64,000 nucleotides of DNA from Citromicrobium sp. UBA3494 (GCA_002377695.1 DFQH01000004.1:186001-250000), one strand, 5' to 3'. Counted from the stretch's first letter, positions 17,641 through 26,495 are shown. Made by a program: numbers and translations. Notes: a model not told the origin generated them from the sequence alone.

Positions 17641-18840
17641 TTACCCCTCCAGCTTCAGGAGCGATTCTTCGGAGGCGTCGAGCTGCGCCTGGGCTTGCGC
17701 CTGGCTTTCCGCGCGGGCGATGTATTCCTTCGATTTCTCTACCTCGCCCGAAAGCGTGTCGACCGTCTGCTTCATGGTGTCGAGCGCCTTGAGCTTGAAG
17801 GTGTCGACCTCGTCCATTGTCGCGTAGATGTTCTGGAAGGCGTTCTGCAGCGTCTGCATCGGGATCGTGCTGGCGGCGGCCTGTTCGTGAATCTTGCCGG
17901 TCTGTTCGCGCAGCAGCTTGCCGGTGGAATCGATGATGCCCGCCGTCGTGTCGTTCAGCGCGGTAATCTGCTTGAGGACGAGGCGCTGGTTGGTCATCGC
18001 CTCGGCCACGGTAACGGCGGTGCGCAGTGCGGAAACGGTGGTGGTGCTGGCGCGGTCCACGCCCTTCACCAGCTCGACATTGTTTTTCTTGACCAGATCG
18101 AGCGCGAGGTAGCCCTGCACGCTGACCGCCATCTGGGTGAGCAGGTCCTGCGTGCGCTGGCGGACATAGAACAGCGCGGTCTCGCGGATCGCCTTGGCTT
18201 TCTCGGGATCGGTCGCGTCGAGTTCGTTGGCCTTTTCTTCCAGCTTCGCGTCGAGCGTCTTGGAGATGTGGATCATCTGTTCGAGGCTTCCCATCGCCTC
18301 CCACAGCTTCTGCCGCTCGACGTCGATCGCAGCATTGTCCTTCTGCAATTCGGTACGGCCCGAATGCAGCTTGTCGAGAATCGACTGGATGTGGCCCTGC
18401 GCGCTCTGGTAGCTGCGGAAATAGCTCTTCAGACTGTTGCGGAAGGGCAGCTTGGACAGGATGCCGCTCTTCCCGCGCTTCGCCGGATCCAGTTCCTCGA
18501 CCGTGCTGCGCAGTTCGGCAAGGTTCGCGCCCACGCCCTGATCGCGGTCCATCGCGCGGATCGGGCGGTCCAGGAATCGGTTGGACATGCTGGACGCCGC
18601 CGCGATTTCCTTGCGGCCCATGTCGGAAATCTCATCGACCCGCTTGTTGAAGGCGGGCGACTGCGTGTCGTGCGCCAGCAGATCTGCGACGAAGCTGTCG
18701 ACCTTCTGGTCGAGCTCGCTCTTCTTGCTGTCGTCGACCGGCACGAGGCCGACCGCCTTCTCTACATCCACAGCCGGAATCGGCTCGGGCGGAGTGAGAT
18801 TGAGTTCGGTCGCGGTGGCGGTTTCGTTCTGCGTGGCCAT
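17641..18840 (-). CDS. TelA-family toxic anion resistance protein
   Basis: A 399-residue, highly charged, mostly helical cytoplasmic protein of the TelA/KlaA family, linked to tellurite and other stress resistance in several bacteria. Conserved stretches include FLDRPIRAMD, LPFRNSLKSYFRSYQSAQ and the C-terminal half rich in predicted coiled coil (VSALRTAVTVAEAMTNQRLV). It is the first gene of a telA-xpaC-PHA-system operon, with a good sigma-70 promoter upstream. The biochemical role of the family is not settled. Confidence 0.85.
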   Translation of the reverse strand: MATQNETATATELNLTPPEPIPAVDVEKAVGLVPVDDSKKSELDQKVDSFVADLLAHDTQSPAFNKRVDEISDMGRKEIAAASSMSNRFLDRPIRAMDRDQGVGANLAELRSTVEELDPAKRGKSGILSKLPFRNSLKSYFRSYQSAQGHIQSILDKLHSGRTELQKDNAAIDVERQKLWEAMGSLEQMIHISKTLDAKLEEKANELDATDPEKAKAIRETALFYVRQRTQDLLTQMAVSVQGYLALDLVKKNNVELVKGVDRASTTTVSALRTAVTVAEAMTNQRLVLKQITALNDTTAGIIDSTGKLLREQTGKIHEQAAASTIPMQTLQNAFQNIYATMDEVDTFKLKALDTMKQTVDTLSGEVEKSKEYIARAESQAQAQAQLDASEESLLKLEG

Positions 18841-18873
18841 TCTGGGCGGATGTCCTCTTTTCCGGCGCTTACT

Positions 18874-18902
18874 GTATTAGTTGCGCAAGACACGTGTTTC
18901 AA
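18874..18902 (-). promoter_or_regulatory. Sigma-70-type promoter of telA
   Basis: On the minus strand TTGAAA (18897-18902) and TAATAC (18874-18879) are 17 bases apart, with the -10 box 34 bases upstream of the telA ATG. It lies in the 100-base divergent gap shared with the DUF389 gene. Confidence 0.55.
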
Positions 18903-18940
18903 GCTTTGGCAGCTGCCACTTTCCGCGATAACAGGCAGAC

Positions 18941-20491
18941 ATGCAAACTTCATCGCAGGCGCCTGCCGATCCGGGCGCCGAGGATTCTACGAACCGCCGT
19001 CGTATCGGGATCGACTACGTCGTCACCGCCTTCACCCGCTGGTGGACCATCGAGGTCGGCGGGACGGTCGACCAGGCGGCGGTGATCGAGAAACGGCGCG
19101 CCGAATGCGAATTGAGTGCGCGGTACCTGCTGATGACCTGCATGTCGGCGGGGATCGCCATCCTCGGCATGTTGCTGTCATCGCCCGCCGTCGTCATCGG
19201 CGCGATGCTGCTCTCGCCATTGATGGACCCGATCATGGGCGTCGGTTTCGCGCTGGCGATCGGGGATTCGAAATGGTTGAAGCGGGCGACGCGCTCGCTC
19301 GCGCTGGGTGTCGGCCTGGCAATCCTGTTCTGCGCCGCAATCGTGGTTTTCTCGCCCATCCAGACGGTGACGCCCGAAATCGCCTCGCGCACGCAGCCCA
19401 ATCTGTTCGACCTGATGGTGGCGATCTTCTCCGCCGTCGCGGGCGGGTATGCCGTGATCCGCGGGCGCGAGGGCACGATCGTCGGCGTTGCCATCGCAAC
19501 CGCGTTGATGCCCCCGCTGGCGGCCGTTGGCTATGGCCTGGCCACGCTCAACTCCACGGTCTTCTCGGGCGCGCTCCTGCTGTTCGTCACCAACCTGACC
19601 GCCATCGCGCTCACCGCAACGGCGATGGCGCGCGGCTATGGCTTCAGCACCAGCCTGTCGGAAAAGCAGAGCCAGGTGCAGGCCTTCCTGATCTTCGGCG
19701 CGTTTGTCGCGCTCGCGGTGCCGCTGGGCCTGTCGCTCTACCGCATCGGGTGGGAAGCGAACACGACGCGTCAGATCAACACCATCGTGGTCGAAACCTT
19801 CGGCGGGCGGGCGCGCGTTAGCGATATCGTGCCCGACTACAGTAGCGAGCCGATCCGCGTCAGCGCCACCGTCCTTACCCCGCAGATCCTCGCCGATGCA
19901 GAGCGTCTGGCGGGTTCCGCGATGGCCGAGCGTCTGGGCCAGCCCGTCGATGTGTCGCTCACCCAATTGCGGGTCGGCACCAGTGCGCAGGCGGCCGAGG
20001 AGGCGGAACTCGCCAACGCCCGGGCGCAGGAAGCCCAGGCGGCGCAGCAGGCGGAATCGATTGCGGAGCGCCTGGCGATGCTCGCGGGTGTGCCCGAGGA
20101 CGATGTGACCATCGACCGGCAGCGCAGGCGCGCGCTGGTAACGGCGCGACCGCTCGACGGGGCGAGCCTTTCGGCTTACCGCGAACTCGAAGGGCGGATC
20201 GACGCGACCGAGCCCGAATGGGATATCCGCATCGTCCCGCCCTTGCGCGCGCTTCCCGCGATTCCGCTCGACGAAGAGGGCGCGCCGACTGCCGAGGGGC
20301 GCCGGGCAATCGCCGTGGCCATATGGGCGCAGCGCCGAATCGGTATTCCGCTGCGGATTTCCGGAACGCAGGAGCGGACCCAGGCCGTGCGCGAAGCCTT
20401 TGCGGAAGTCGGGATCGACTTCGTGCAGGATGAATCGGGCAACGGCGCGTCCGACGCCGTGGCACTGGGGTGGAGCGTGCCGGAGGGCTGA
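18941..20491 (+). CDS. DUF389 membrane protein (TIGR00341-like)
   Basis: A 516-residue protein. A hydrophilic N terminus is followed by about six membrane helices from roughly residue 60 to 275. Conserved features are SPAVVIGAMLLSPLMDPIMG, AGGYAVIRGREGTIVGVAIATALMPPLAAVGYG (read in two halves) and an asparagine-rich FVTNLTAIALTATA. A long soluble C-terminal region carries a coiled-coil stretch (QAAEEAELANARAQEAQAAQ). DUF389 proteins have no agreed function. It is divergent from telA and convergent with the acyl-AMP ligase gene. Confidence 0.8.
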   Translation: MQTSSQAPADPGAEDSTNRRRIGIDYVVTAFTRWWTIEVGGTVDQAAVIEKRRAECELSARYLLMTCMSAGIAILGMLLSSPAVVIGAMLLSPLMDPIMGVGFALAIGDSKWLKRATRSLALGVGLAILFCAAIVVFSPIQTVTPEIASRTQPNLFDLMVAIFSAVAGGYAVIRGREGTIVGVAIATALMPPLAAVGYGLATLNSTVFSGALLLFVTNLTAIALTATAMARGYGFSTSLSEKQSQVQAFLIFGAFVALAVPLGLSLYRIGWEANTTRQINTIVVETFGGRARVSDIVPDYSSEPIRVSATVLTPQILADAERLAGSAMAERLGQPVDVSLTQLRVGTSAQAAEEAELANARAQEAQAAQQAESIAERLAMLAGVPEDDVTIDRQRRRALVTARPLDGASLSAYRELEGRIDATEPEWDIRIVPPLRALPAIPLDEEGAPTAEGRRAIAVAIWAQRRIGIPLRISGTQERTQAVREAFAEVGIDFVQDESGNGASDAVALGWSVPEG

Positions 20492-20522
20492 GACCCGCCA
20501 GGGACGCCGATCTGCTCGGTAA

Positions 20523-22274
20523 TCAGGCAGCCAGCTTGTAGGGCTGAATCTCGCCGGAGAGGTAGAGGCGCTTGGCCTTCGCGCGGCTGAGCTTGCCGGA
20601 GGATGTGCGCGGCAGCGTGCGCGGGGGCACCAGTTCGACCACGCAGTTCATGCCCGTGACCGACTGGACCTTCTCGCGAATCCGCTCGCGCAGGACGCGC
20701 CGCTCTTCCGGGTCGGAAACGCGGCAATGGACCAGCACCGCAGGCGCTTCCTCGCCGTCGCCGTTTTCCACCGCGAAGGCGGCGATGTCGCCGTGGTTGA
20801 AGCCGGGCAGCTGCTCCACGGCCCACTCGATATCCTGCGGCCAGTGGTTCTTGCCGTTGATGATGATCATGTCCTTCGCCCGACCGACGATGAACAGGTA
20901 GCCATTGGCCATGTAGCCCATGTCGCCGGTGTCGAGCCAGGCGCCCCCGCCATCGGTGCTGGGCACGAGGCAGTCGTGAGTCGCTTCCTCGTTGCGGAAG
21001 TAGGAATGCATGATGCTGGGGCCGCGACACCAGACTTTGCCGATCTGATGATCGGCCTTGATCTCGTCGTTCTCGCCCCGGATCTCGACTTCCATGTCGG
21101 GCAGGGGCTTCCCGCAATTGACGATCGCGCGATAGCGGGCAGGGCGGTTGAGGTTGGGGCGCGCGCCGGAAAGCCGCTCTTCCTCGACCAGTTCCACCCT
21201 GATGCCTTCGCCCGGCGGCATCACGGTGACCGCCAGCGTCGCCTCGGCAAGGCCGTAGCTGGGGGTGAAGGCGGATGCCTTGAAGCCTGCATCGGCAAAG
21301 GCATTGACGAAGTTCTGCATCACGTCGGGCCGGATCATGTCCGCCCCGTTGCCCGCCGTGCGCCAGCGCGACAGGTCGAACCGGTCGGCCACGCTGGACT
21401 GGCTGGAAATGCGCCGCGCGCAGATATCGTAGCCGAAGGTCGGCGAATAGGAGAGTGTGTTGCCCTTGTTGCGGCTGATCAGGTCGAGCCAGGCGAGCGG
21501 CCTGCGTGCGAAATGTTCGGTCTTGAGGTAATCGACCGAAACCTGGTTGGCGATCAGGCTGAGGAAGCAGCCGACCAGCCCCATGTCGTGATACCACGGC
21601 AGCCAGCTTACGCAGCGGTCGTTGGTGCCCAGGTCCATCGCGCTCGAATGACCGTACAGGTTGTGCAGCAGCGCCTTGTGCGTCACGGCCACCCCGGTGG
21701 GGAAGCGGGTCGAGCCGCTGGAATATTGCAGATAGCAAATATCTTCGGGCGATGCCTCGGGCAGGTTGGCCTCGGGCGCTTCGCGGGTTGCGAATTCCGC
21801 CCAGTCGATCGCGGCGCAATCGATCCGCTGCGCGGCAGCGCGCGTCATCTCGGCGATTTCGGGCGGGAACAGCAGGATCGCGGGGTCCGCGCTTTCCAGC
21901 TGGACCACCAGCTGGTCGATATAGCTTTCCTTCCCGCCGAAGGTGGTCGGCAGGGGCAGCGGCACGGGCCAGGCCCCGGCGTAGATACACGCGCAGAACA
22001 GCGCTGCGAATTCCGGGCTGGTATCCGCAATCAGCGCCACGCGGTCCTTCGGTCCGATTCCGGCGGCAACAAGGCGGTACGCCATCGCCAGCGCGTCCTC
22101 TCGCATCTCGCGATAGGGATAGGCGCGCTCCAGCGTGCCCCGCATGTCGTGGAAGTTGAGGCCCTTCTCCGAAAGCGCAGCGTAGTCGATGGCTTCGTTG
22201 AAGGTGGCAAAATCTGCCCGGCGACGCGGCAGCGCGCAATCATTGGGCGTCGGAAGAATCTGGCTGTCGTGCAT
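20523..22274 (-). CDS. Fatty acyl-AMP ligase (FAAL)
   Basis: A 583-residue adenylate-forming enzyme. Signature motifs are LQYSSGSTRFPTGVAVTHKAL (ATP loop, near residue 180), SYGLAEATLAV, the hinge region DTGDMGYMANGYLFIVGR, and KNHWPQDIEW with a C-terminal RTSSGKLSRAKAK. The layout and the FFAxRRPLAWLDLISR-type segment are those of fatty acyl-AMP ligases. These activate fatty acids as acyl-adenylates and pass them to acyl carrier proteins or polyketide/peptide synthases rather than to CoA. No carrier protein, polyketide synthase or sulfonolipid genes lie beside it, so its acceptor is unknown. Confidence 0.85.
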   Translation of the reverse strand: MHDSQILPTPNDCALPRRRADFATFNEAIDYAALSEKGLNFHDMRGTLERAYPYREMREDALAMAYRLVAAGIGPKDRVALIADTSPEFAALFCACIYAGAWPVPLPLPTTFGGKESYIDQLVVQLESADPAILLFPPEIAEMTRAAAQRIDCAAIDWAEFATREAPEANLPEASPEDICYLQYSSGSTRFPTGVAVTHKALLHNLYGHSSAMDLGTNDRCVSWLPWYHDMGLVGCFLSLIANQVSVDYLKTEHFARRPLAWLDLISRNKGNTLSYSPTFGYDICARRISSQSSVADRFDLSRWRTAGNGADMIRPDVMQNFVNAFADAGFKASAFTPSYGLAEATLAVTVMPPGEGIRVELVEEERLSGARPNLNRPARYRAIVNCGKPLPDMEVEIRGENDEIKADHQIGKVWCRGPSIMHSYFRNEEATHDCLVPSTDGGGAWLDTGDMGYMANGYLFIVGRAKDMIIINGKNHWPQDIEWAVEQLPGFNHGDIAAFAVENGDGEEAPAVLVHCRVSDPEERRVLRERIREKVQSVTGMNCVVELVPPRTLPRTSSGKLSRAKAKRLYLSGEIQPYKLAA

Positions 22275-22440
22275 AGGGGAGAGCGTAATCCTGTTAACCG
22301 CTTCTTTGCCGGCGTTCAGACCGTCGCCAGACGGAAACTGGCGGAGAACGTGGGCCTGGCGGACGTTTTATCGATCACAATCGTCATTCCCGAAACGAGG
22401 GCGCTTCCAATCCTCAAGGAGTGTGGCATCATTATGACCC

Positions 22441-23001
22441 ATGGGGGAAGACGAGGAGAGATCGCGGCGACGTCCCAAGTCGATACCGCCGCTCGACGAG
22501 GCATCAATGCGCGATCTGGCGCTGAGCTATGCCGGGCGCTATGCCACGACGCAAGCGAAGCTCAAGCACTATCTGAAGCGCAAGTTGCGCACCAGGGGGT
22601 GGGCCGGCGAGGATGAACCTGCCGTTGATGCGCTTATCGCCCGCCTCGCCGAACTGCGATATATCGACGACGAAGCCTTCGCCCAGGCGCGCACGCGCGA
22701 CCTGCTGCGGCGCGGCTACGGCGCCCGCCGGGTCGCGCAGGCGCTGCATCACGCAGGTGTCGACCGCGAAGAGGTGGACATCCCCCCGCCGAGCGAGGCC
22801 GAAACGCGCGCCGCCGCGCTCTCCTTCGCGCGCAAACGGCGACTCGGCCCCTTCGCATCGGAGCCGCCCGATCAGCGCACGCGAGAAAAGCAGCTTGCGG
22901 CGCTGGTGCGCGCGGGCCATGATTTCGACGCGGCGCGCGCTCTGGTCGACGCCGCAAATGTGGAAGAAGCGGAAACATGGGCATCTGGCGCCGAAATCTG
23001 A
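22441..23001 (+). CDS. recX: Regulatory protein RecX
   Basis: A 186-residue RecX-family protein, a modulator of RecA filaments in homologous recombination. The family's three-helix repeats are visible: LALSYAGRYATTQAKLKHYL, LRYIDDEAFAQARTRDLLRRG and RAGHDFDAARALVDA. recA is not in the window. The 3' end overlaps the start of the DUF192 gene by 25 bases. The divergent FAAL gene starts 166 bases upstream. Confidence 0.85.
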   Translation: MGEDEERSRRRPKSIPPLDEASMRDLALSYAGRYATTQAKLKHYLKRKLRTRGWAGEDEPAVDALIARLAELRYIDDEAFAQARTRDLLRRGYGARRVAQALHHAGVDREEVDIPPPSEAETRAAALSFARKRRLGPFASEPPDQRTREKQLAALVRAGHDFDAARALVDAANVEEAETWASGAEI

Positions 23002-23486
23002 CCCTGCTTGCTGCGGCTGCCACCTGCGCGCTGGCCGCCTGTTCGCCCCAGGCGGCCACCGAATCGAACCAGACCGCTTCTGCCGCACCGACCGCGCCGC
23101 AGGTCCACGCCGTCTCGGGGCTGGAGCTGATTCCGGTCACCGTGAAGACCGGCGATGCCGAGCATGAATTCGTCACCGAAGTGGCCCGCAGCCCGCAGGA
23201 ACAGGCACGCGGGCTGATGTTCCGCACCGAGCTGGGGCCGAACGAAGCGATGATCTTCCCGCGCGAGGGGAATCGGGTCGCCAGCTTCTGGATGAAGAAT
23301 ACGCCCCTGCCGCTGGATATCATCTTCATCGGGCCGGACCGGCGCATCATCAATATCGCCGCGCAGACCACGCCCTATTCGCTGGAGAACGTTACCGCCG
23401 AGGGGCCGACCGCTGCCGTGCTGGAAATTCCCGGCGGCCGGGCGGCCGAACTCGGAATCGGGCCGGGCGACCGGGTAGAATGGTAG
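22977..23486 (+). CDS. DUF192 lipoprotein
   Basis: A 169-residue protein with a lipoprotein signal (LLAAAATCALAAC, cysteine at residue 22) and a DUF192 domain. Conserved elements are EVARSPQEQARGLMFR and FWMKNTPLPLDIIFIGPD, then AVLEIPGGRAAELGIGPGD. The domain is common as a small secreted or membrane-anchored protein of unknown biochemical function. It overlaps recX by 25 bases in another frame. Confidence 0.85.
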   Translation: MGIWRRNLTLLAAAATCALAACSPQAATESNQTASAAPTAPQVHAVSGLELIPVTVKTGDAEHEFVTEVARSPQEQARGLMFRTELGPNEAMIFPREGNRVASFWMKNTPLPLDIIFIGPDRRIINIAAQTTPYSLENVTAEGPTAAVLEIPGGRAAELGIGPGDRVEW

Positions 23487-23543
23487 ACGCGCGCGCAAAG
23501 CGGCTTGGCCCGGCACCGGCCTTGCGCTAGTCGGCATCCCGCA

Positions 23544-23966
23544 ATGAACATCCTCGGCAAGATCTTCACCTGGTGGGACGGCGCCACCATCGGCACCTCC
23601 CTCTTCACCTCGCGCAAGGGCGAGCACGTGGGCACGGACGCGTTCGGCAACAAGTATTATCGCGCGAAGCCCGGCCGCAAGAACTTGCCGACCGCAGGCT
23701 CCTACACCGCAACAGAGCGGCGCTGGGTGATCTACGACGGCGCCAACGATGCCAGCCGCGTCCCGGCCGAATGGCACGGCTGGCTGCACGGCGCGGGCGA
23801 GGATGTGCCCGAAAGCAATCTTCCCCCGCCGCGCATCTGGGAAGCGGACTATTCCCCGAACGCCACCGGTTCCGCCGATGCCTACCTCCCCAGCGGCGCG
23901 CTGGAACGCGGTGGCCGCCGCGCCCGCGCAAGCGGCGATTACGAGGCCTGGGCACCGGGCGAATAA
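23544..23966 (+). CDS. NDUFA12-family accessory subunit of NADH:ubiquinone oxidoreductase
   Basis: A 140-residue homologue of mitochondrial complex I subunit B17.2 (NDUFA12), found in alphaproteobacterial complex I. The stretches KIFTWWDGATIGTSLFTSRKG, VGTDAFGNKYYRAK, TERRWVIYDG and PAEWHGWLHG are typical. I chose the ATG at 23544 because the alternative 13 codons upstream adds an unrelated leader. The stop and the next gene's start share a base (TAATG). Main nuo genes are not in the window. Confidence 0.9.
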   Translation: MNILGKIFTWWDGATIGTSLFTSRKGEHVGTDAFGNKYYRAKPGRKNLPTAGSYTATERRWVIYDGANDASRVPAEWHGWLHGAGEDVPESNLPPPRIWEADYSPNATGSADAYLPSGALERGGRRARASGDYEAWAPGE

Positions 23967-24475
23967 TGGCCATGCGCGCGCCCATCGCCATGCTCGCAGC
24001 CATGCTGGTGCTTTGGGGCTGCGACAATGACCAGCCCGAGCCGACCGCGGTGGAAACCGAGGTTCCCGACGAGCTGAGCAAGCGTGGCGCCGCCCAAGGC
24101 ACGGAAGACGCAGACGCGGTTGGCACTCCCATGGCGGAACGCGTTGCCACGATCGGCCTGCTCAACAAGCGCAACAATGTCAGCCGCGATTTCGAGATGT
24201 CGCCGGGCGATGCGACCCGGGTGGGCGATGTCGTGATTCGCATGGAAGCCTGCGAGAAGACCGCGCCCTGGGAACTGCCCCAGGAAGAAGGCGCCTTCGT
24301 TCAGGTCTTCGTGCGCGAACGCCGGGGCAACGAGTCGGAGCCGAGCTGGAACAAGGTGTTCTCCGGCTGGCTGTTCCGCAACTCGCCCAGCCTCAATGTC
24401 GTGGAACACCCGATCTACGACGTCTGGGTCAAGGAATGCGCAATGAGCTTCCCGGGAGAGGAAGAGGAATCCTGA
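23966..24475 (+). CDS. DUF2155 lipoprotein
   Basis: A 169-residue protein with a lipoprotein-like signal (IAMLAAMLVLWGC) and a DUF2155 domain: AERVATIGLLNKRNNVSRDF, RMEACEKTAPWELPQE, FSGWLFRNSPSLNVVEHPIYDVWVKEC (family core with conserved cysteines). DUF2155 proteins are widespread next to NDUFA12 and aat in alphaproteobacteria, and their role is unknown. A second ATG at 23972 is an alternative start. The 3' 61 bases overlap the 3' end of the convergent aat gene. Confidence 0.82.
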   Translation: MAMRAPIAMLAAMLVLWGCDNDQPEPTAVETEVPDELSKRGAAQGTEDADAVGTPMAERVATIGLLNKRNNVSRDFEMSPGDATRVGDVVIRMEACEKTAPWELPQEEGAFVQVFVRERRGNESEPSWNKVFSGWLFRNSPSLNVVEHPIYDVWVKECAMSFPGEEEES

Positions 24476-25131
24476 GCTTCCCGCTCGACTTCCGCCAGCG
24501 ACTGCGGAAGAGTTAGCCGCTGCGCGCCGCGCGCATTCTGCAGCCGATCCAGATATTCGCTTTGCGGTATGGGAATTGCGCCCAGCGAGGCGAGATGGCC
24601 GGTCATGAACTGGCAGTCGAACAGCATGCACCCTGCGCGTTGCAGCAGCGCCAGCAGCCAGGCCAGCGCCACCTTCGACGCGTCGCGGCGGCGGCTGAAC
24701 ATGCTCTCGCCGCAGAAGACCTGATCGAAGGCGACGCCGTACACGCCGCCGACCAGTTCGTTACCCTGCCAGCATTCGATCGAATGCGCGTGGCCAACCT
24801 CATGCAGCCGCTGGTAGCTTGCAGCGATTCTTCCGCTGATCCAGGTCCCTTCGCCATCGCCCCGCGGCGCCGCGCATTCGAGCACGGTGCCCGCGAAATC
24901 GCTGTCGACGCGGATCGTGAAGACCTCGCGCCGGATCGTGCGGGCGAGCGAGCGGGAGCAGTGAAATCCGCCGATGGGAATGATGGCGCGCTCGCGCGGT
25001 TCGACCCAGAAGATATCCTGGTCGCTGCGGCTTTCGGCCATGGGGAACAGTCCCTGCCGGTAGGCGGAGAGCAGGATAGGGGGCGGAACGATGGGCAGCA
25101 TGCTGGCCACAGGTCTAGCACGGGGCGTCAT
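24415..25131 (-). CDS. aat: Leucyl/phenylalanyl-tRNA--protein transferase
   Basis: A 238-residue Aat enzyme, which adds Leu or Phe to N-terminal Arg/Lys of proteins and marks them for ClpS/ClpAP degradation. Motifs are YRQGLFPMAES, FWVEPRERAIIPIGGFHCSRSL, EVGHAHSIECW, VFCGESMFSRRRDASKVAL and LFDCQFMTGHLASLGA. The frame is open further upstream (to 25260) but that part has no family similarity. I chose 25131, preceded by GGCGG, and 25101 (MLPIVPPPILL) is the alternative. The C-terminal end overlaps DUF2155 on the opposite strand. Confidence 0.9.
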   Translation of the reverse strand: MTPRARPVASMLPIVPPPILLSAYRQGLFPMAESRSDQDIFWVEPRERAIIPIGGFHCSRSLARTIRREVFTIRVDSDFAGTVLECAAPRGDGEGTWISGRIAASYQRLHEVGHAHSIECWQGNELVGGVYGVAFDQVFCGESMFSRRRDASKVALAWLLALLQRAGCMLFDCQFMTGHLASLGAIPIPQSEYLDRLQNARGAQRLTLPQSLAEVEREAQDSSSSPGKLIAHSLTQTS

Positions 25132-25292
25132 GTGGCCGCCATGCTTTCGGCAAATTGGGCCCGACGCCGTTCGTCGGTCAGTGCTGCGAACACCTCTTGT
25201 GAACCGCGCTTGCCGCAGAAGACCCCATGGTTGCCTCGCGCGAGGCGACTCGCGCGACACCGTGCCGGGGTGGGGGAGCGCGCCATCAGCGC

Positions 25293-25321
25293 TTGCAAAG
25301 CCGCGCCCCGCGCCTTAGAGC
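25293..25321 (+). promoter_or_regulatory. Candidate promoter of tRNA-Trp
   Basis: CTTGCAA (TTGCAA at 25293-25298) and TAGAGC (25316-25321) are 17 bases apart and end 14 bases before the mature tRNA. The same CTTGC...CTAG-like pair precedes secE and rplK. Confidence 0.4.
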
Positions 25322-25335
25322 GCGCTTCCGCCTGC

Positions 25336-25411
25336 AGGGGTGTAGCTCAGTTGGTAGAGCATCGGTCTCCAAAACCGAGGGTCATGGGTTCGAGTCCCTT
25401 CGCCCCTGCCA
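25336..25411 (+). tRNA. tRNA-Trp (CCA anticodon)
   Basis: A 76-base cloverleaf. The acceptor stem AGGGGTG pairs with CGCCCCT (one G-U). The D-arm is TAGCTCAGTTGGTAGAGC. The anticodon stem CGGTC/ACCG-type carries a loop with CCA at the anticodon, and the T-arm contains GGGTTCGAGTCCC. The 3' CCA is genomically encoded (25409-25411). Confidence 0.97.
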
Positions 25412-25704
25412 TTTCTTCCGAATGGCCCAGGATCCTGTCGGCGCATTCGGACTGCGATGGGTTTCGCGACGGGTTGCGGAGCCACCGCCCTCAACATCGA
25501 CATCATCGGGCCGCCCTTCAGAGACGGGTGCGGTCTTCGAGCGCGCATCCTGGCCCAGGGGCCAAGTACGCTCGGTAGACGGCAAGCCATGCGCGAGCGC
25601 CATTGCCGGTTTCGCAAGCCTTCTCTCAGGTGACCGCCCGATCCGAAACCCGCAGGTCGCCCGTGCGAGCTCGCTCGCCGCTTTTCCTCGCCGCTTTTCT
25701 CCGG
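25412..25704. other. Non-coding stretch between tRNA-Trp and the XRE-cupin regulator
   Basis: This 293-base stretch holds no open frame with recognisable protein similarity, no second tRNA and no clear terminator. It is the left edge of the 25.7-38.3 kb gene block. I looked for a repeat of the tRNA 3' end further right and did not find a convincing one. Confidence 0.6.
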
Positions 25705-26373
25705 CTAGCCGTTCGGCGCCGGCTCGTGATCTGGCGCATCCTCGCCATGAATCGTCATCAGCGACTTGGCGAAATCCTGCTCGCGGCTTGCGCAGATGCC
25801 CAGCACATGCGCTTCGTCGCATCCCTCGGCCACCACGTATGCATGGCCCATATCGGAATCGATGTAGATTCCCTCACCCTTTTCCAACGTGACCGAATCG
25901 TAGAATTCGGTGTGCACGACGATGCTGCCTTCGATGACGTGGATATATTCCTCGCCCGAATGGCGCACGAGCTTGCCGAATTCCTCGACCGTGCGCGCCC
26001 GGATCGTCGTCACGATCGGGATCATGCGCTTGTTCCGCAATTCGGGGCACATGTAGTAATAGTCGTAGTTGTCGGTCGTTACGCGAACCGCGCGATCGAG
26101 CCGTCCGATGCTGCGACGCGCCGTGACCGAGCGCTCGTCACGCGCCTCTGGTTCGGCGAACAGTTCCGACAGGCGAATCCCCAACCGCTGGCTGAGCTGC
26201 AGCAGCTTGTCGTAGGTCAGCGTGAGCCGGTCGTGCTCCACCTTCGACAATGTTGAAACCGGGATGCCGCTCTCCGCACTCATCTGCTTGAGAGTCCAGC
26301 CGTTGCGCTGCCGAAGACTACGCATGAGGCTGCCGAGGGTCTGATGCTCATCGGTCACAAGCGCCCGCTCCAC
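25705..26373 (-). CDS. XRE-family transcriptional regulator with C-terminal cupin domain
   Basis: A 222-residue regulator. The N-terminal helix-turn-helix (about residues 13-70) contains LRQRNGWTLKQMSAESGIP and STLSKVEHDRLTLTYDKLLQL. The C-terminal cupin (about 145-212) contains HSGEEYIHVIEGSIVVHTEF and GEGIYIDSDMGHAYVV. Proteins of this type sense small metabolites through the cupin. It is divergent from the serine-hydrolase operon, and an AGGA...TCCT palindrome 28 bases upstream of its start also recurs before the second operon. It is therefore the natural candidate to control both operons and itself. Confidence 0.88.
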   Translation of the reverse strand: MERALVTDEHQTLGSLMRSLRQRNGWTLKQMSAESGIPVSTLSKVEHDRLTLTYDKLLQLSQRLGIRLSELFAEPEARDERSVTARRSIGRLDRAVRVTTDNYDYYYMCPELRNKRMIPIVTTIRARTVEEFGKLVRHSGEEYIHVIEGSIVVHTEFYDSVTLEKGEGIYIDSDMGHAYVVAEGCDEAHVLGICASREQDFAKSLMTIHGEDAPDHEPAPNG

Positions 26374-26383
26374 AAACCTCGAT

Positions 26384-26421
26384 TTGACAATTTTCTAATT
26401 AGGATCATTATGTCCTGATCA
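26384..26421 (+). promoter_or_regulatory. Promoter and putative operator of operon 1 (site A)
   Basis: TTGACA (26384-26389), 11 bases, then AGGATCATTATGTCCT (26401-26416) followed by GATCA. The -10 candidate TTATGT (26408-26413, 18-base spacer) is inside the imperfect palindrome, so a bound protein would block polymerase. The same layout, with the same 11-base distance, occurs at 30843. The site also lies just upstream of the divergent regulator gene. Confidence 0.65.
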
Positions 26422-26495
26422 CGCCATTTGGTCTTCGCCCAAGCTAGCGGCGAAGCCGGATCGAAGCAACAAGCCGCACGGGCGGGGGGGAAACC

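Noticed and set aside
25227..25892. Open frames crossing tRNA-Trp on both strands
   Set aside because: They translate the tRNA itself. The antisense version gives the well-known spurious peptide RFWRPMLYQLSYTPA seen in many misannotations.
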